From Balneola sp. (GTDB lineage: Bacteria; Bacteroidota; Rhodothermia; Balneolales; Balneolaceae), in contig PCAT01000101.1 of the NCBI GenBank assembly GCA_002730655.1, positions 1-17,269 of the forward strand: a stretch of 17,269 nt of DNA. Reading direction: 5' to 3'. Positions 1 to 8,093 of the stretch are shown here, piece by piece; the stretch's first letter is position 1, and the number at the start of each line of letters is the position of its first letter. The position numbers and the translations under genes were made by a program. The notes under the pieces are model-generated. The model made no database searches. It was not told the DNA's origin and was given only the letters and a program-made list of their open reading frames with translations.

Positions 1-323
1 AATTTTTGGATAATCTTAGTTCCTCGGAGGGCGATAGTGAAAGTGATTATTTAGAACTATGTACAAAAAATAGACAAGAGGGTTTCCGGTTAGTGGTTGA
101 GGCTATACAAAGAGGAATTGATGACGGTTCAGTAAAGAATGATTTCCCTGCCGAACAACTTGCCCTTTTATTTTGGTCAACCTCACATGGTGTGGTGACA
201 ATAAGTTATATGCATCAAAACTATGAACACTTTAAGCTTTTAGAACATATAGGGATGCAAGAGAATGAACTTTTTAATGCTTACATGTACATACTCGGAT
301 GTGGGATAGCTGCTGATTCATAA
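1..323 (+). CDS. TetR-family transcriptional regulator, C-terminal part (5' end outside window)
   Basis: The reading frame is open from the left edge of the window (the codons before the first TTG at position 6 are sense codons) to the TAA at 321-323, so this is the 3' end of a longer gene. The visible ~106 residues are helical and match the ligand-binding half of TetR repressors: an amphipathic helix around 'EAIQRGIDDGSVKND', then 'AEQLALLFWSTSHGVV', a pattern typical of TetR C-terminal domains. The DNA-binding helix-turn-helix lies outside the window. The gene ends 50 bases before the TolC-family gene, on the same strand, which is the usual place for the repressor of an RND efflux operon; control of the pump genes by drug or bile-like ligands is therefore likely but inferred. 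I saw no clear palindromic operator in 324-373. An unrelated all-helical domain cannot be fully excluded from this fragment alone. Confidence 0.75.
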   Translation, partial: FLDNLSSSEGDSESDYLELCTKNRQEGFRLVVEAIQRGIDDGSVKNDFPAEQLALLFWSTSHGVVTISYMHQNYEHFKLLEHIGMQENELFNAYMYILGCGIAADS

Positions 324-373
324 AGAATAAATACTCATGCTAAACTTTATCAATAGGACAATAGATTTTTTTC

Positions 374-1867
374 ATGAATTCAATTAAACGAATATTTATG
401 TCAACAGTGACCTCGAAAATCTCAAGTTTCATTTTACTAAGTTTGTTTTTGCTCTTAGGGACTATATATAGCAGCACGATTAATGCTCAGACTGACACTT
501 TATCCGTTTACAAAAATTTCAGCGATACACAGTGGGATTTAGAAGATATATTGACGATAGCTCTAGCTAATAATCCAGGCTTACGTCGTGCACTCTTATC
601 CATAGACGATGCAGAGCGGCTAGTGTTTATTGCCTACTCTAATGTGCTACCTGATATTTCGACGTCCATGAATTATACGCGTAATATAGAGATACCCGTT
701 AATTTTATCCCAGAATCAGTATTTGACCCAAATGGTGACCCTAATAAATTAGTACCTATAGCATTTGGAACAGATAACAATTGGCAAGGTGGCTTCACCG
801 TAGAACAAAACTTATTTCAAGGTCCAGCATTGGTAGGGGTAAGTACAGCGACTATTTTTAGGACAGTTCAAACAGAAAATTATAGAGCTACAGCACAAAA
901 TATAGTTACTCAAGCTCGACAAGCTTATTACCAAGTGCTCATTAGGCAAGAGATTGCACGTTTACAAGCTGCTCAAATTAGTCGTTTAGAAGAAAATTTA
1001 TCACAAAACAAAAAAAGAGCCGAATTGGGATTTATGGATGACTATGATGTTATGCAGCTAGATGTTCAATTAAGTATTTTAAGACCGTCCCTTATTCAAG
1101 CAAAATATGATATAGCGGACGCTAAGCGTGAATTAGCATTGATTATAGGAATTCCTCTTCAATTAGAGTACGGGTTAAAGGGTGACTTAAACCAGTTTAA
1201 TATTTACAGTGAGCAAGCAGTTAGTCCAGAGAATTCGGGGATTAAGCAAGTTGATCGAATGACTCAATTGCCAAGCCAACTAATGGGTGATGACCTAGAT
1301 CTTAGCCAACAAAGAGGTGATTTACGGCTGTTGCAAGCCTCTCTAAACTTAAAAGACAAAGAAATTAAAGCAGAGAAAGCTCGCTTACTTCCAGTAATTA
1401 CCGCAAATTATAATTTGCAGTGGGCTGCAGCGGAACCAGATTCACCTACTTTTTTTGAGAATAGTGCACGTTTTCAGACAATTGGTTTGCGTGTAAGTAT
1501 GCCATTATTTTCTGGTTGGGAGCGAATATCCAACCTACAACGGGTACAAATTTCGAAAAAGGATTTACTGCTTCAGCAGCTACAAGCACAAGAGAATGCT
1601 TCGCATCAAGTGCAGTCTGCTATGGAACAAATCTATGAATCTCTTCAAATAGCCCAGGCTAGAAAGGTAGCTGTTGAGCAAGTAAAAGAGGGCTACAACA
1701 GAGCTCAAATTCGACTTGATAATGGTCTAGGATCGACGCTCGAATTGACCGAAGCATTATTGCAAGTAAGAGAAGCCGAACTAAATTATGCCCAGACCGT
1801 GTTTAATTATTTATCAGCAAAAGCTAGCTATGATCTAGCTATTGGTAGAGTACCCCTCATTGATTAA
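374..1867 (+). CDS. TolC-family outer membrane efflux channel
   Basis: Outer-membrane channel of a tripartite efflux pump. The 497-residue length is normal for the family. A signal peptide is visible: basic start (K5, R6), hydrophobic stretch at about 18-33, and a likely cleavage at 'INAQ' near residue 38. The mature protein has two long helical repeats of the OEP type, roughly residues 57-258 and 310-490. The first opens with 'DILTIALANNPGLRRALLS', a typical OEP start, and each repeat is followed by a beta segment of the barrel (for example 'TIGLRVSMPLFSGW' at about 377-390, a hallmark of TolC homologues). I chose ATG 374 because it gives a basic n-region; an in-frame ATG at 398 would also leave a usable signal peptide. 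It is the first gene of the pump block; the adaptor gene follows after 113 bases. It should act in the outer membrane and periplasm as the exit duct for the RND pump encoded at 3144. Confidence 0.93.
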   Translation: MNSIKRIFMSTVTSKISSFILLSLFLLLGTIYSSTINAQTDTLSVYKNFSDTQWDLEDILTIALANNPGLRRALLSIDDAERLVFIAYSNVLPDISTSMNYTRNIEIPVNFIPESVFDPNGDPNKLVPIAFGTDNNWQGGFTVEQNLFQGPALVGVSTATIFRTVQTENYRATAQNIVTQARQAYYQVLIRQEIARLQAAQISRLEENLSQNKKRAELGFMDDYDVMQLDVQLSILRPSLIQAKYDIADAKRELALIIGIPLQLEYGLKGDLNQFNIYSEQAVSPENSGIKQVDRMTQLPSQLMGDDLDLSQQRGDLRLLQASLNLKDKEIKAEKARLLPVITANYNLQWAAAEPDSPTFFENSARFQTIGLRVSMPLFSGWERISNLQRVQISKKDLLLQQLQAQENASHQVQSAMEQIYESLQIAQARKVAVEQVKEGYNRAQIRLDNGLGSTLELTEALLQVREAELNYAQTVFNYLSAKASYDLAIGRVPLID

Positions 1868-1980
1868 TTCTTTATAGATACTTCGAATCCAATAATATTT
1901 ATACCAGCCAAATATATTTCTAAGACATTTTAAAAATGTGCAAAAAAAATTCCAGTAACATCATCACTGCTTAATAATCC

Positions 1981-3120
1981 ATGAACTCATCTTTTAGAAA
2001 CCCAATTAAGAATGTATTTCAAAGTCCAAGCTCATCTACTCGATGGAGTATGCTATTTGTAGTATTAGTATTCTCTTTAACTCTGCATAATTGCTCCTCC
2101 GACGAAATGGAAAGTTCCGAACCAGAAGAGCTCATCAAAATGGTGAATGTTGAAACCGAAGTGCTTAGTTCAGAGCCATTTAATAGCTTTTTGCGTTTAG
2201 TTGGTACGGTTGAAACCTCAGACGATGTGCAACTATCTGCAGAAGTAAGTGGGAAAGTATTTATGCATTTAGTGAGTGAAGGACAGAAAGTGCAAAAAGG
2301 TCAAACTATATTACGAATTGATGACTCAAAATTAAGCCAAGAGGTTGCCCGTTTAGAGGCAATGGTAGCTCAATCTGAAACAACATGGAAGCGGGTTCAA
2401 ACACTGTATGAAGAAGAAAATATAGGGTCGGAAATTGATTATTTGAACGCTAAATATGCATATGATCAAAATAAATCAGCTCTTTCCTCATTGTCAGTGG
2501 ATCTCGAGAATACGGAAATAATCGCACCTTTTACTGGAGTCGTAGAGACAATTTTTGTGGAAGAGGGTGAAATGGTTGCACCAGGAATGCCTGCTATAAG
2601 ATTAATTGGTGCCAATCAATTTGTAATTTCTGCAGGAGTACCAGCTCGGTATGCCAATGTAGTTGAGTTAGGCGATCGGGTGGATGTATGGTTTGATACA
2701 CAAGTACAAGATACTTTAGCAGGAACCATTGTATACGTGGCAAATAGTATCGATCCATCGAATCGAACCTTTAAAATAGATATCCGACTTCCTAGTGGAA
2801 AAACCTACTATAAGGTTGATATGATTGCCAATTTACGACTTAATACACTAAGCCTGAATCAGGCGGTAGTAGTTAGTGAAGAATTTGTTTACTCAAAGGG
2901 AGAAGGGTACGTGATGTATGTTAAGGGGACTAACTCAGAAGGTAAAGACATTGCAGTTGAACGAAAAGTCGAACTAGGACCATCCTTTAAAACCGAAGTT
3001 GTAATTAATCGAGGTTTGGCGCCGGGAGATGAAATTATTACCATAGGCTCGGCATTTTTGAATGATCGAGTTCGAATTAATGTGGTCAATTCAACAGCCC
3101 CCGTATTTGCACTCGACTAA
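1981..3120 (+). CDS. RND efflux periplasmic adaptor (membrane-fusion protein), likely lipoprotein
   Basis: HlyD/AcrA-type adaptor that bridges the inner-membrane RND pump and the outer-membrane channel. The order of parts is classical: hydrophobic export segment (about 24-36); first lipoyl half-motif (about 89-114, 'GQKVQKGQTILRID'); helical hairpin (about 115-175); second lipoyl half ('IIAPFTGVVETIFVEEGEMV', 180-199); beta-barrel domain (about 205-290); and a C-terminal membrane-proximal domain ending near 370. Cys38 follows the hydrophobic stretch and is followed by Ser-Ser-Asp-Glu, suggesting a lipid-anchored N terminus, although 'LHNC' is a poor lipobox. The start at 1981 is preferred over ATG 2050 because the later start would remove every positive charge ahead of the hydrophobic segment. 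It lies 23 bases before the RND gene and belongs to the same operon. The 113-base gap from the TolC gene holds no strong terminator. Confidence 0.92.
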   Translation: MNSSFRNPIKNVFQSPSSSTRWSMLFVVLVFSLTLHNCSSDEMESSEPEELIKMVNVETEVLSSEPFNSFLRLVGTVETSDDVQLSAEVSGKVFMHLVSEGQKVQKGQTILRIDDSKLSQEVARLEAMVAQSETTWKRVQTLYEEENIGSEIDYLNAKYAYDQNKSALSSLSVDLENTEIIAPFTGVVETIFVEEGEMVAPGMPAIRLIGANQFVISAGVPARYANVVELGDRVDVWFDTQVQDTLAGTIVYVANSIDPSNRTFKIDIRLPSGKTYYKVDMIANLRLNTLSLNQAVVVSEEFVYSKGEGYVMYVKGTNSEGKDIAVERKVELGPSFKTEVVINRGLAPGDEIITIGSAFLNDRVRINVVNSTAPVFALD

Positions 3121-3143
3121 AACAAATTATTCAAATAAGGATT

Positions 3144-6100
3144 ATGTCTACAACAAACGCAAAAAATCGAAAAGAATTTTGGCTCTCTACCTTTGCTATA
3201 AATAACAGAATTAGTGTTTTGGTTTTAGTGGCATTAGTCGCCATTATGGGAATATTATCCTATCTCACTATTCCAAAAGAGTCATTTCCAAATATTACTG
3301 TACCCAATATTTTTGTTGTTACTTTGTATCCAGGTGTTTCACCCGAGGACATGGAAAGTTTGGTTACTCGAAAATTAGAGGACGAACTTGGGAATATTTC
3401 TGAAATCAAAAAAATGACCTCCACATCGACCGAAGGTTATTCTAGTGTTGTTTTAGAGTTCGATACGGGCATTGATATCGAAGAAGCTCTTGAAAAAGTT
3501 CGTGAGAAAGTAGATTTAGCAAAGGCGGAGCTTCCAGAAGATGCCGAAGAACCGTTGGTACAGGAAGTGAATTTGAGCGAGTTTCCCATCATGCAAATAA
3601 ATCTATCAGGGGATTATGACTTAGAAATTCTAAAGAATATAGCCGAGAATTTACAGGATAAAATAGAAGCAATTCCTACGGTCCTGGGAGTAGATCTTAC
3701 AGGAGGCTTAGAACGAGAAGTACAGGTTGATGTAGACTTGGCTAAATTAAAATATTATAACCTTAGCTTTGGTGATATAATCGGTGCAATTAGTGCTGAA
3801 AATGTTACGATCCCTGGTGGAGATATATCGGTTGGAACTAAGAGCTTTTTATTGCGTGTGCCAGGCCAATATCAAGAGACTGCTCCGATAGAAGACGTAG
3901 TGTTGAAAGTGAACGGGAATAAACCAATTTATCTCCGAGATATTGCTAAGGTAATCTTTGGTTTTAAGGAGAGAGAAACATACTCAACCTTAGATGAGTC
4001 TCCTGTGATTACACTAGGAGTGAAAAAACGTACAGGTGAAAACATACTTGAGACCTATGATATGGTGAGTGCTATTTTAGAAGAAGCATTACCAACTTTG
4101 CCTCCTACAACCACCTATAAAATCACCAACGATCAAAGTAAAGATGTAAAGAATATGGTAAGTAGTTTGGAGAATAATATTATCTCTGGACTTATTTTGG
4201 TTATAGGAGTATTATTATTCTTTTTAGGTGTGCGAAATGCATCTTTTGTGGGTATATCCATTCCCCTTTCCATGTTCTTGTCGTTCATCATTCTAAGTGC
4301 ACTTGGCATTACCATGAACATGATCGTTTTGTTTTCATTAATATTAGCTCTAGGAATGTTGGTGGATAATGCTATCGTAGTGGTGGAAAATATATTTAGA
4401 TATCTCGAAGAGGGATATGATAATTTTGAATCAGCAAAAAAAGGGACAGGAGAGGTTGCGGGGCCAATTATTGCGGGAACTAGCACAACTTTGGCAGCTT
4501 TTTTCCCAATGATTTTTTGGCCTGGTATAGTTGGTGAGTTCATGGGGTATTTACCAAAGACATTAATCATTACTTTAAGTAGCTCTTTATTTGTTGGATT
4601 AATAATTAACCCAGTGATTTGTGCATTATTTATGACCATCGATGGTGATACAAATAAAGCGCAGTTGACTAAACGAGGTAAAAAGATACTATATGGTATA
4701 CTTGCTTTAGTTTTATTTATACTCGTAATAAGCAGTTTTGTTACATGGACTATGCTTATTGTATTGGGGGCTCTTTTATGGCTATTAAACAAATATGTAT
4801 TGGCTCCGACTGGAAAATGGTGGCAAGCTAAAGGTCTCAATGTGTTCATAAATACTTATGAAAATTCTTTGATTTGGGCATTAAATAACCGTCTAAAAAC
4901 AGTAAGTATTGCCTTTTTTGTTCTCCTTATGAGTTTTGTTGTTTTGGGAGTCTTCAATCCTGGGACTGAATTCTTCCCCGAGGACATACCCCCGAGAGAT
5001 GTTTATGTTCAAATTGAAACGCCAGTTGGTTCTGATGTAGAGTTTACCCGTTCTGTGGTTGATAAGGTAGCAGAAAGAGTAAAAAATATCCCACAGGCAA
5101 GCGATATAAATACTATACTAGCAGTTTCAGGAGCTGCCATATCAAGTGACCCAGCTGGTGGAGGAGGTAATTCAACTCACAAAGGTACAGTAGCTATTAA
5201 TTTTATAGACTATGAACTTCGTGAAGGTGATATTTTTGAGGCAATGGAATATATTCGAAATGATCTTAGCGGAGTTATTGCAGGCGCTAATATTACCATT
5301 GAAAAACCACAGGATGGACCTCCAACAGGTCCTCCCATTAATTTGGAGATTTCTGGTCCTGACATGGTAGAGCTTACAAGAATATCGAATGACGTTCTTA
5401 GTATTTTGGAGGCTGACTCTATCTTTGCCAAGACAGATGGTCTAGAAACAGATTTACCTGATTCACGACCGGAGATAAGGGTAGAAGTTGATCGTGAAAA
5501 AGCAGGACTCTATGAACTAAATACTAACATAATTGGTATGACCATTCGACAAGCTATTAATGGAGTCGAAGCCTCTAAGTTTAGAGATGGAAAAGAGGAA
5601 TACGAAATAGTTGTTCGTCTTGCAAAAGAATATCGTGATGATTTAAGCACGCTATCAGACCTTACAGTATTTCATGAAGGGGTACAAATTCCCTTATCGG
5701 AAGTGGCTATTTGGGAAATTAGCGATGGATTTGGTGGCATACGGCACAAAGAATCAGAGCGAGTTATCACGGTAAGTGCAGATGTTCGTTCTGGTTATCA
5801 ATCCAACGCGGTATTAGCAGAAGCTCAGCAGGTGTTATCCATATATTTAAATGGTTTACCTCCAGGATATAGTTATGAATGGACTGGGCAGCAACAAGAA
5901 CAGGACGAATCATTCGCCTTTTTAGGTAGAGCCTTTTTGATTGCGGTATTCTTAATATCCTTCATTTTAGTCTCTCAGTTTAATTCTATTGTAAAACCAA
6001 TTATAATTTTGAGCTCGGTCGTGATGTCCACGGCAGGTGTATTTTATGGATTGGTAACTTTTCAAATGGCCTTTGGACTAATGGCCTTTTTGGGGCTGAT

Positions 6101-6536
6101 ATCTCTAGCTGGTGTGGTTGTAAATAATGCTATTGTGTTAATTGATTATGTGGATATTTTGAGAGATCGAGACGGATTTGATTTACGCTCAGCCTTGGTG
6201 CAGGCGGGTAAGGTACGTTTTCGCCCTGTAATACTCACCGCTATTACCACAACCCTAGGCTTAGTACCATTAGCTGTAGGGTTTAATTTTGATTTCATCA
6301 CATTGGTTAATAACCCATTAGAGTTCTTTACTCATTTAGGAGAGTATATTTATTGGGGAGGTGAGCAAGCGGCTTGGTGGGGCCCTATGGCCATCGCAGT
6401 AATAGTAGGATTGTTATTCTCTACTTTCTTAACTCTTATACTAGTACCAGTGTTATACAGTGTAATTGAACGGGGCAAACACTCTATGCAGCATTTATTT
6501 TTTGGTCAAAGTAAGAGCTTGCCTGCCATAAAATAA
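3144..6536 (+). CDS. RND-family efflux transporter permease (AcrB/HAE type)
   Basis: Inner-membrane pump that uses the ion gradient to export hydrophobic or amphiphilic compounds through the TolC-like channel. At 1130 residues it is longer than AcrB (about 1050). The N terminus has a transmembrane helix at about 23-43, then 'IPKESFPNITVPN', a standard family motif. A large periplasmic domain precedes the TM2-TM6 block (about 345-500); a second periplasmic domain (about 620-920) precedes TM8-TM12. The TM4 motif 'GMLVDNAIVVVENIF' carries Asp408-Asn409, and the TM10 motif 'GVVVNNAIVLIDY' carries Asn994-Asn995, where AcrB has Asp407-Asp408 and Lys940. The extra length includes two added hydrophobic helices between the halves (about 515-552) and an insert before the last helix (about 1040-1075). 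'AAGG' precedes the ATG by 3 bases, one of the few possible ribosome-binding sequences in the window. It is translated just after the adaptor. The substrate cannot be told from sequence. Confidence 0.95.
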   Translation: MSTTNAKNRKEFWLSTFAINNRISVLVLVALVAIMGILSYLTIPKESFPNITVPNIFVVTLYPGVSPEDMESLVTRKLEDELGNISEIKKMTSTSTEGYSSVVLEFDTGIDIEEALEKVREKVDLAKAELPEDAEEPLVQEVNLSEFPIMQINLSGDYDLEILKNIAENLQDKIEAIPTVLGVDLTGGLEREVQVDVDLAKLKYYNLSFGDIIGAISAENVTIPGGDISVGTKSFLLRVPGQYQETAPIEDVVLKVNGNKPIYLRDIAKVIFGFKERETYSTLDESPVITLGVKKRTGENILETYDMVSAILEEALPTLPPTTTYKITNDQSKDVKNMVSSLENNIISGLILVIGVLLFFLGVRNASFVGISIPLSMFLSFIILSALGITMNMIVLFSLILALGMLVDNAIVVVENIFRYLEEGYDNFESAKKGTGEVAGPIIAGTSTTLAAFFPMIFWPGIVGEFMGYLPKTLIITLSSSLFVGLIINPVICALFMTIDGDTNKAQLTKRGKKILYGILALVLFILVISSFVTWTMLIVLGALLWLLNKYVLAPTGKWWQAKGLNVFINTYENSLIWALNNRLKTVSIAFFVLLMSFVVLGVFNPGTEFFPEDIPPRDVYVQIETPVGSDVEFTRSVVDKVAERVKNIPQASDINTILAVSGAAISSDPAGGGGNSTHKGTVAINFIDYELREGDIFEAMEYIRNDLSGVIAGANITIEKPQDGPPTGPPINLEISGPDMVELTRISNDVLSILEADSIFAKTDGLETDLPDSRPEIRVEVDREKAGLYELNTNIIGMTIRQAINGVEASKFRDGKEEYEIVVRLAKEYRDDLSTLSDLTVFHEGVQIPLSEVAIWEISDGFGGIRHKESERVITVSADVRSGYQSNAVLAEAQQVLSIYLNGLPPGYSYEWTGQQQEQDESFAFLGRAFLIAVFLISFILVSQFNSIVKPIIILSSVVMSTAGVFYGLVTFQMAFGLMAFLGLISLAGVVVNNAIVLIDYVDILRDRDGFDLRSALVQAGKVRFRPVILTAITTTLGLVPLAVGFNFDFITLVNNPLEFFTHLGEYIYWGGEQAAWWGPMAIAVIVGLLFSTFLTLILVPVLYSVIERGKHSMQHLFFGQSKSLPAIK

Positions 6537-6548
6537 AATATTAGTTAT

Positions 6549-6956
6549 ATGCTTCAACGTATTCAAACTGTCTACTTAGCCTTAAGTATTGTACTTAACG
6601 GAGCTATGTTTGCAACTGCTTTATTTAAAAGAACAATAGAAGGCCCTCAGCATTGGATATCGATATGGATTACTGTTGTTGCTCTGCTTTCTGTTGTAGT
6701 TAGTTTCTGGGCCATTTTCCAGTATTCGAATCGGATACAACAGATAAAAATTATTCGGATAGCTCAATTGTTTCAAGTTATGTTATTGGGTGGATCTTTT
6801 GGGATCCTATTTTCTCTTGGAGGTATCGGCACTTATTTGTGGGATGAAGCAATAGGTATCGTCCTAATTATCGCCGCTTTTATGGCACAGTATTTAGCTG
6901 TACGGGGCATTCGCAAAGATCAAGAACTTATTAAATCAATGGATCGGCTGCGTTAA
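6549..6956 (+). CDS. DUF4293-family integral membrane protein
   Basis: Small inner-membrane protein of 135 residues with four predicted helices (about 7-25, 38-58, 70-92 and 100-119). The opening 'MLQRIQTVYLAL' and the basic tail 'AVRGIRKDQELIKSMDRLR' are the signature ends of DUF4293, a four-helix family I know from Bacteroidota; no function is established for it. The tail is rich in Arg and Lys and should face the cytoplasm. The gene starts 12 bases after the RND gene stop, so the two are probably on one transcript, but family members are also found away from efflux genes, so a role in export is not implied. No catalytic motif is visible. Confidence 0.85.
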   Translation: MLQRIQTVYLALSIVLNGAMFATALFKRTIEGPQHWISIWITVVALLSVVVSFWAIFQYSNRIQQIKIIRIAQLFQVMLLGGSFGILFSLGGIGTYLWDEAIGIVLIIAAFMAQYLAVRGIRKDQELIKSMDRLR

Positions 6957-6982
6957 TTTAAATTGTAATGCAGTCAAAATAA

Positions 6983-8005
6983 ATGCCAAGCAGCAACACC
7001 ACACAAGAGATCCCCATGTGGAGAGTTTTTTTGATCATGGGAGTAGGCCTATCAGCAATAGGCTTTTCTCCTATATTGGTTCGATTTGCATCGGATAGTT
7101 CTCCTTTTTTGTTAGCGGTCGTACGAACTCTAACTTCTTTTATCGTATTGTTGCCGTTCTTTTTTTTGTATAGGAAAAACAAAACAAAAGGCGCTATTAA
7201 GTCTTTAAAAGTGCCAAAGAGGGTAAATCAGAAACAATTTTGGTGGATGGCTCTTGCTGGTATTAGTCTCGGCCTTCATTTGATTGCATGGATAACCTCT
7301 ATCTATTTTACTTCCATAGCATCAGCCTCTGTTTTAGTCACTATTCATCCAATACTTATAATTTTAGTAGAGCGAATAGCGTTTAAATATCGGTTTCAGT
7401 GGACTGTTTGGGTAGGTGTATTTATAGCATTCATAGGGTCAATAATCTTGGGTCTTAGTGATCAGGCTGCCGAAGGTATGTACCCTAATCCATTATTAGG
7501 TAATGCCTTAGCGGTGTTAGCAGCGATTATATTTGCCGTGTACTTTTTAGTAGGTAATCGTATCAGACAAGAAAGTAGCTGGATAGAATATGTTGTTCCT
7601 GTCTATGGATGGGCTGCCGCTGCTGCATTAGTTGTTTTATTTGCTTTATATGGTATGGCGCATTGGGGGGTATTAAATGCATACGACTCGATACTCTTGA
7701 AAGGAATTATTAGGCCAGTTAACGGGGAAAGTTTATCTTTAGTAGAGCTCCTAAGCCCATCGTTACTTTGGGTGGGCGTGGCATTAGCCTTGGGTCCTCA
7801 AATCATAGGTCACGGTAGTCTAAATTATGTGGTTAAATTTGTTTCACCTACTATATTATCGACTCTAATTCTTTTTGAGCCTGTATTATCATCTATTATC
7901 GCATTTTCCCTTTTTGGGGAAGTACCCCTGTTATGGTCTTTAGTTGGAATGGGAATTATATTCCTAGGAATCCTATTAACTTGGGCCCAAAAACCCGGTG
8001 GATAG
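6983..8005 (+). CDS. EamA/DMT-superfamily metabolite transporter
   Basis: Ten-helix inner-membrane carrier made of two EamA repeats. The first repeat spans about residues 13-158 and has the usual 'GFSPILVRFA' opening, 'VVRTLTSFIVLLPF', and 'TSIASASVLVTIHPILIILVE'. The second spans about 170-335 and has the matching 'VSPTILSTLILFEPVLSSIIA' and 'GMGIIFLGILLTW'. The 340-residue length is slightly above the usual 290-310 because of a loop at about 225-258. Family members move amino acids, nucleosides, metabolites or drugs; the substrate here is unknown. It starts 26 bases after the DUF4293 gene on the same strand and may share the efflux operon's transcript. The first in-frame ATG gives a short hydrophilic N terminus before the first helix, so the start is reasonable. 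Confidence 0.9.
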   Translation: MPSSNTTQEIPMWRVFLIMGVGLSAIGFSPILVRFASDSSPFLLAVVRTLTSFIVLLPFFFLYRKNKTKGAIKSLKVPKRVNQKQFWWMALAGISLGLHLIAWITSIYFTSIASASVLVTIHPILIILVERIAFKYRFQWTVWVGVFIAFIGSIILGLSDQAAEGMYPNPLLGNALAVLAAIIFAVYFLVGNRIRQESSWIEYVVPVYGWAAAAALVVLFALYGMAHWGVLNAYDSILLKGIIRPVNGESLSLVELLSPSLLWVGVALALGPQIIGHGSLNYVVKFVSPTILSTLILFEPVLSSIIAFSLFGEVPLLWSLVGMGIIFLGILLTWAQKPGG

Positions 8006-8093
8006 CTTTTTAGGGTCTTGAAGCCATTACTTAGCATTAGGAAGCGTCATTCAAAAATATTCTGTATATTTAAGAAGCCTAAAAATCAAAGCA

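Noticed and set aside
1925..1939. Small dyad ACATTT-TAA-AAATGT between the TolC and adaptor genes
   Set aside because: The stem is 6 bp with mostly A/T pairs and no T run follows, so it is not a credible terminator and is expected by chance in such DNA.
4133..4849. Long open frame on the minus strand inside the RND gene
   Set aside because: It is antisense to the conserved transmembrane region of a clear RND transporter; its translation shows no recognisable domain. It is a shadow frame.
8007..8085. 8-bp inverted repeat TTTTTAGG/CCTAAAAA ahead of the transglycosylase gene
   Set aside because: The arms are 63 bases apart and A/T-rich, with no T run or known operator shape, so chance is the simpler explanation.
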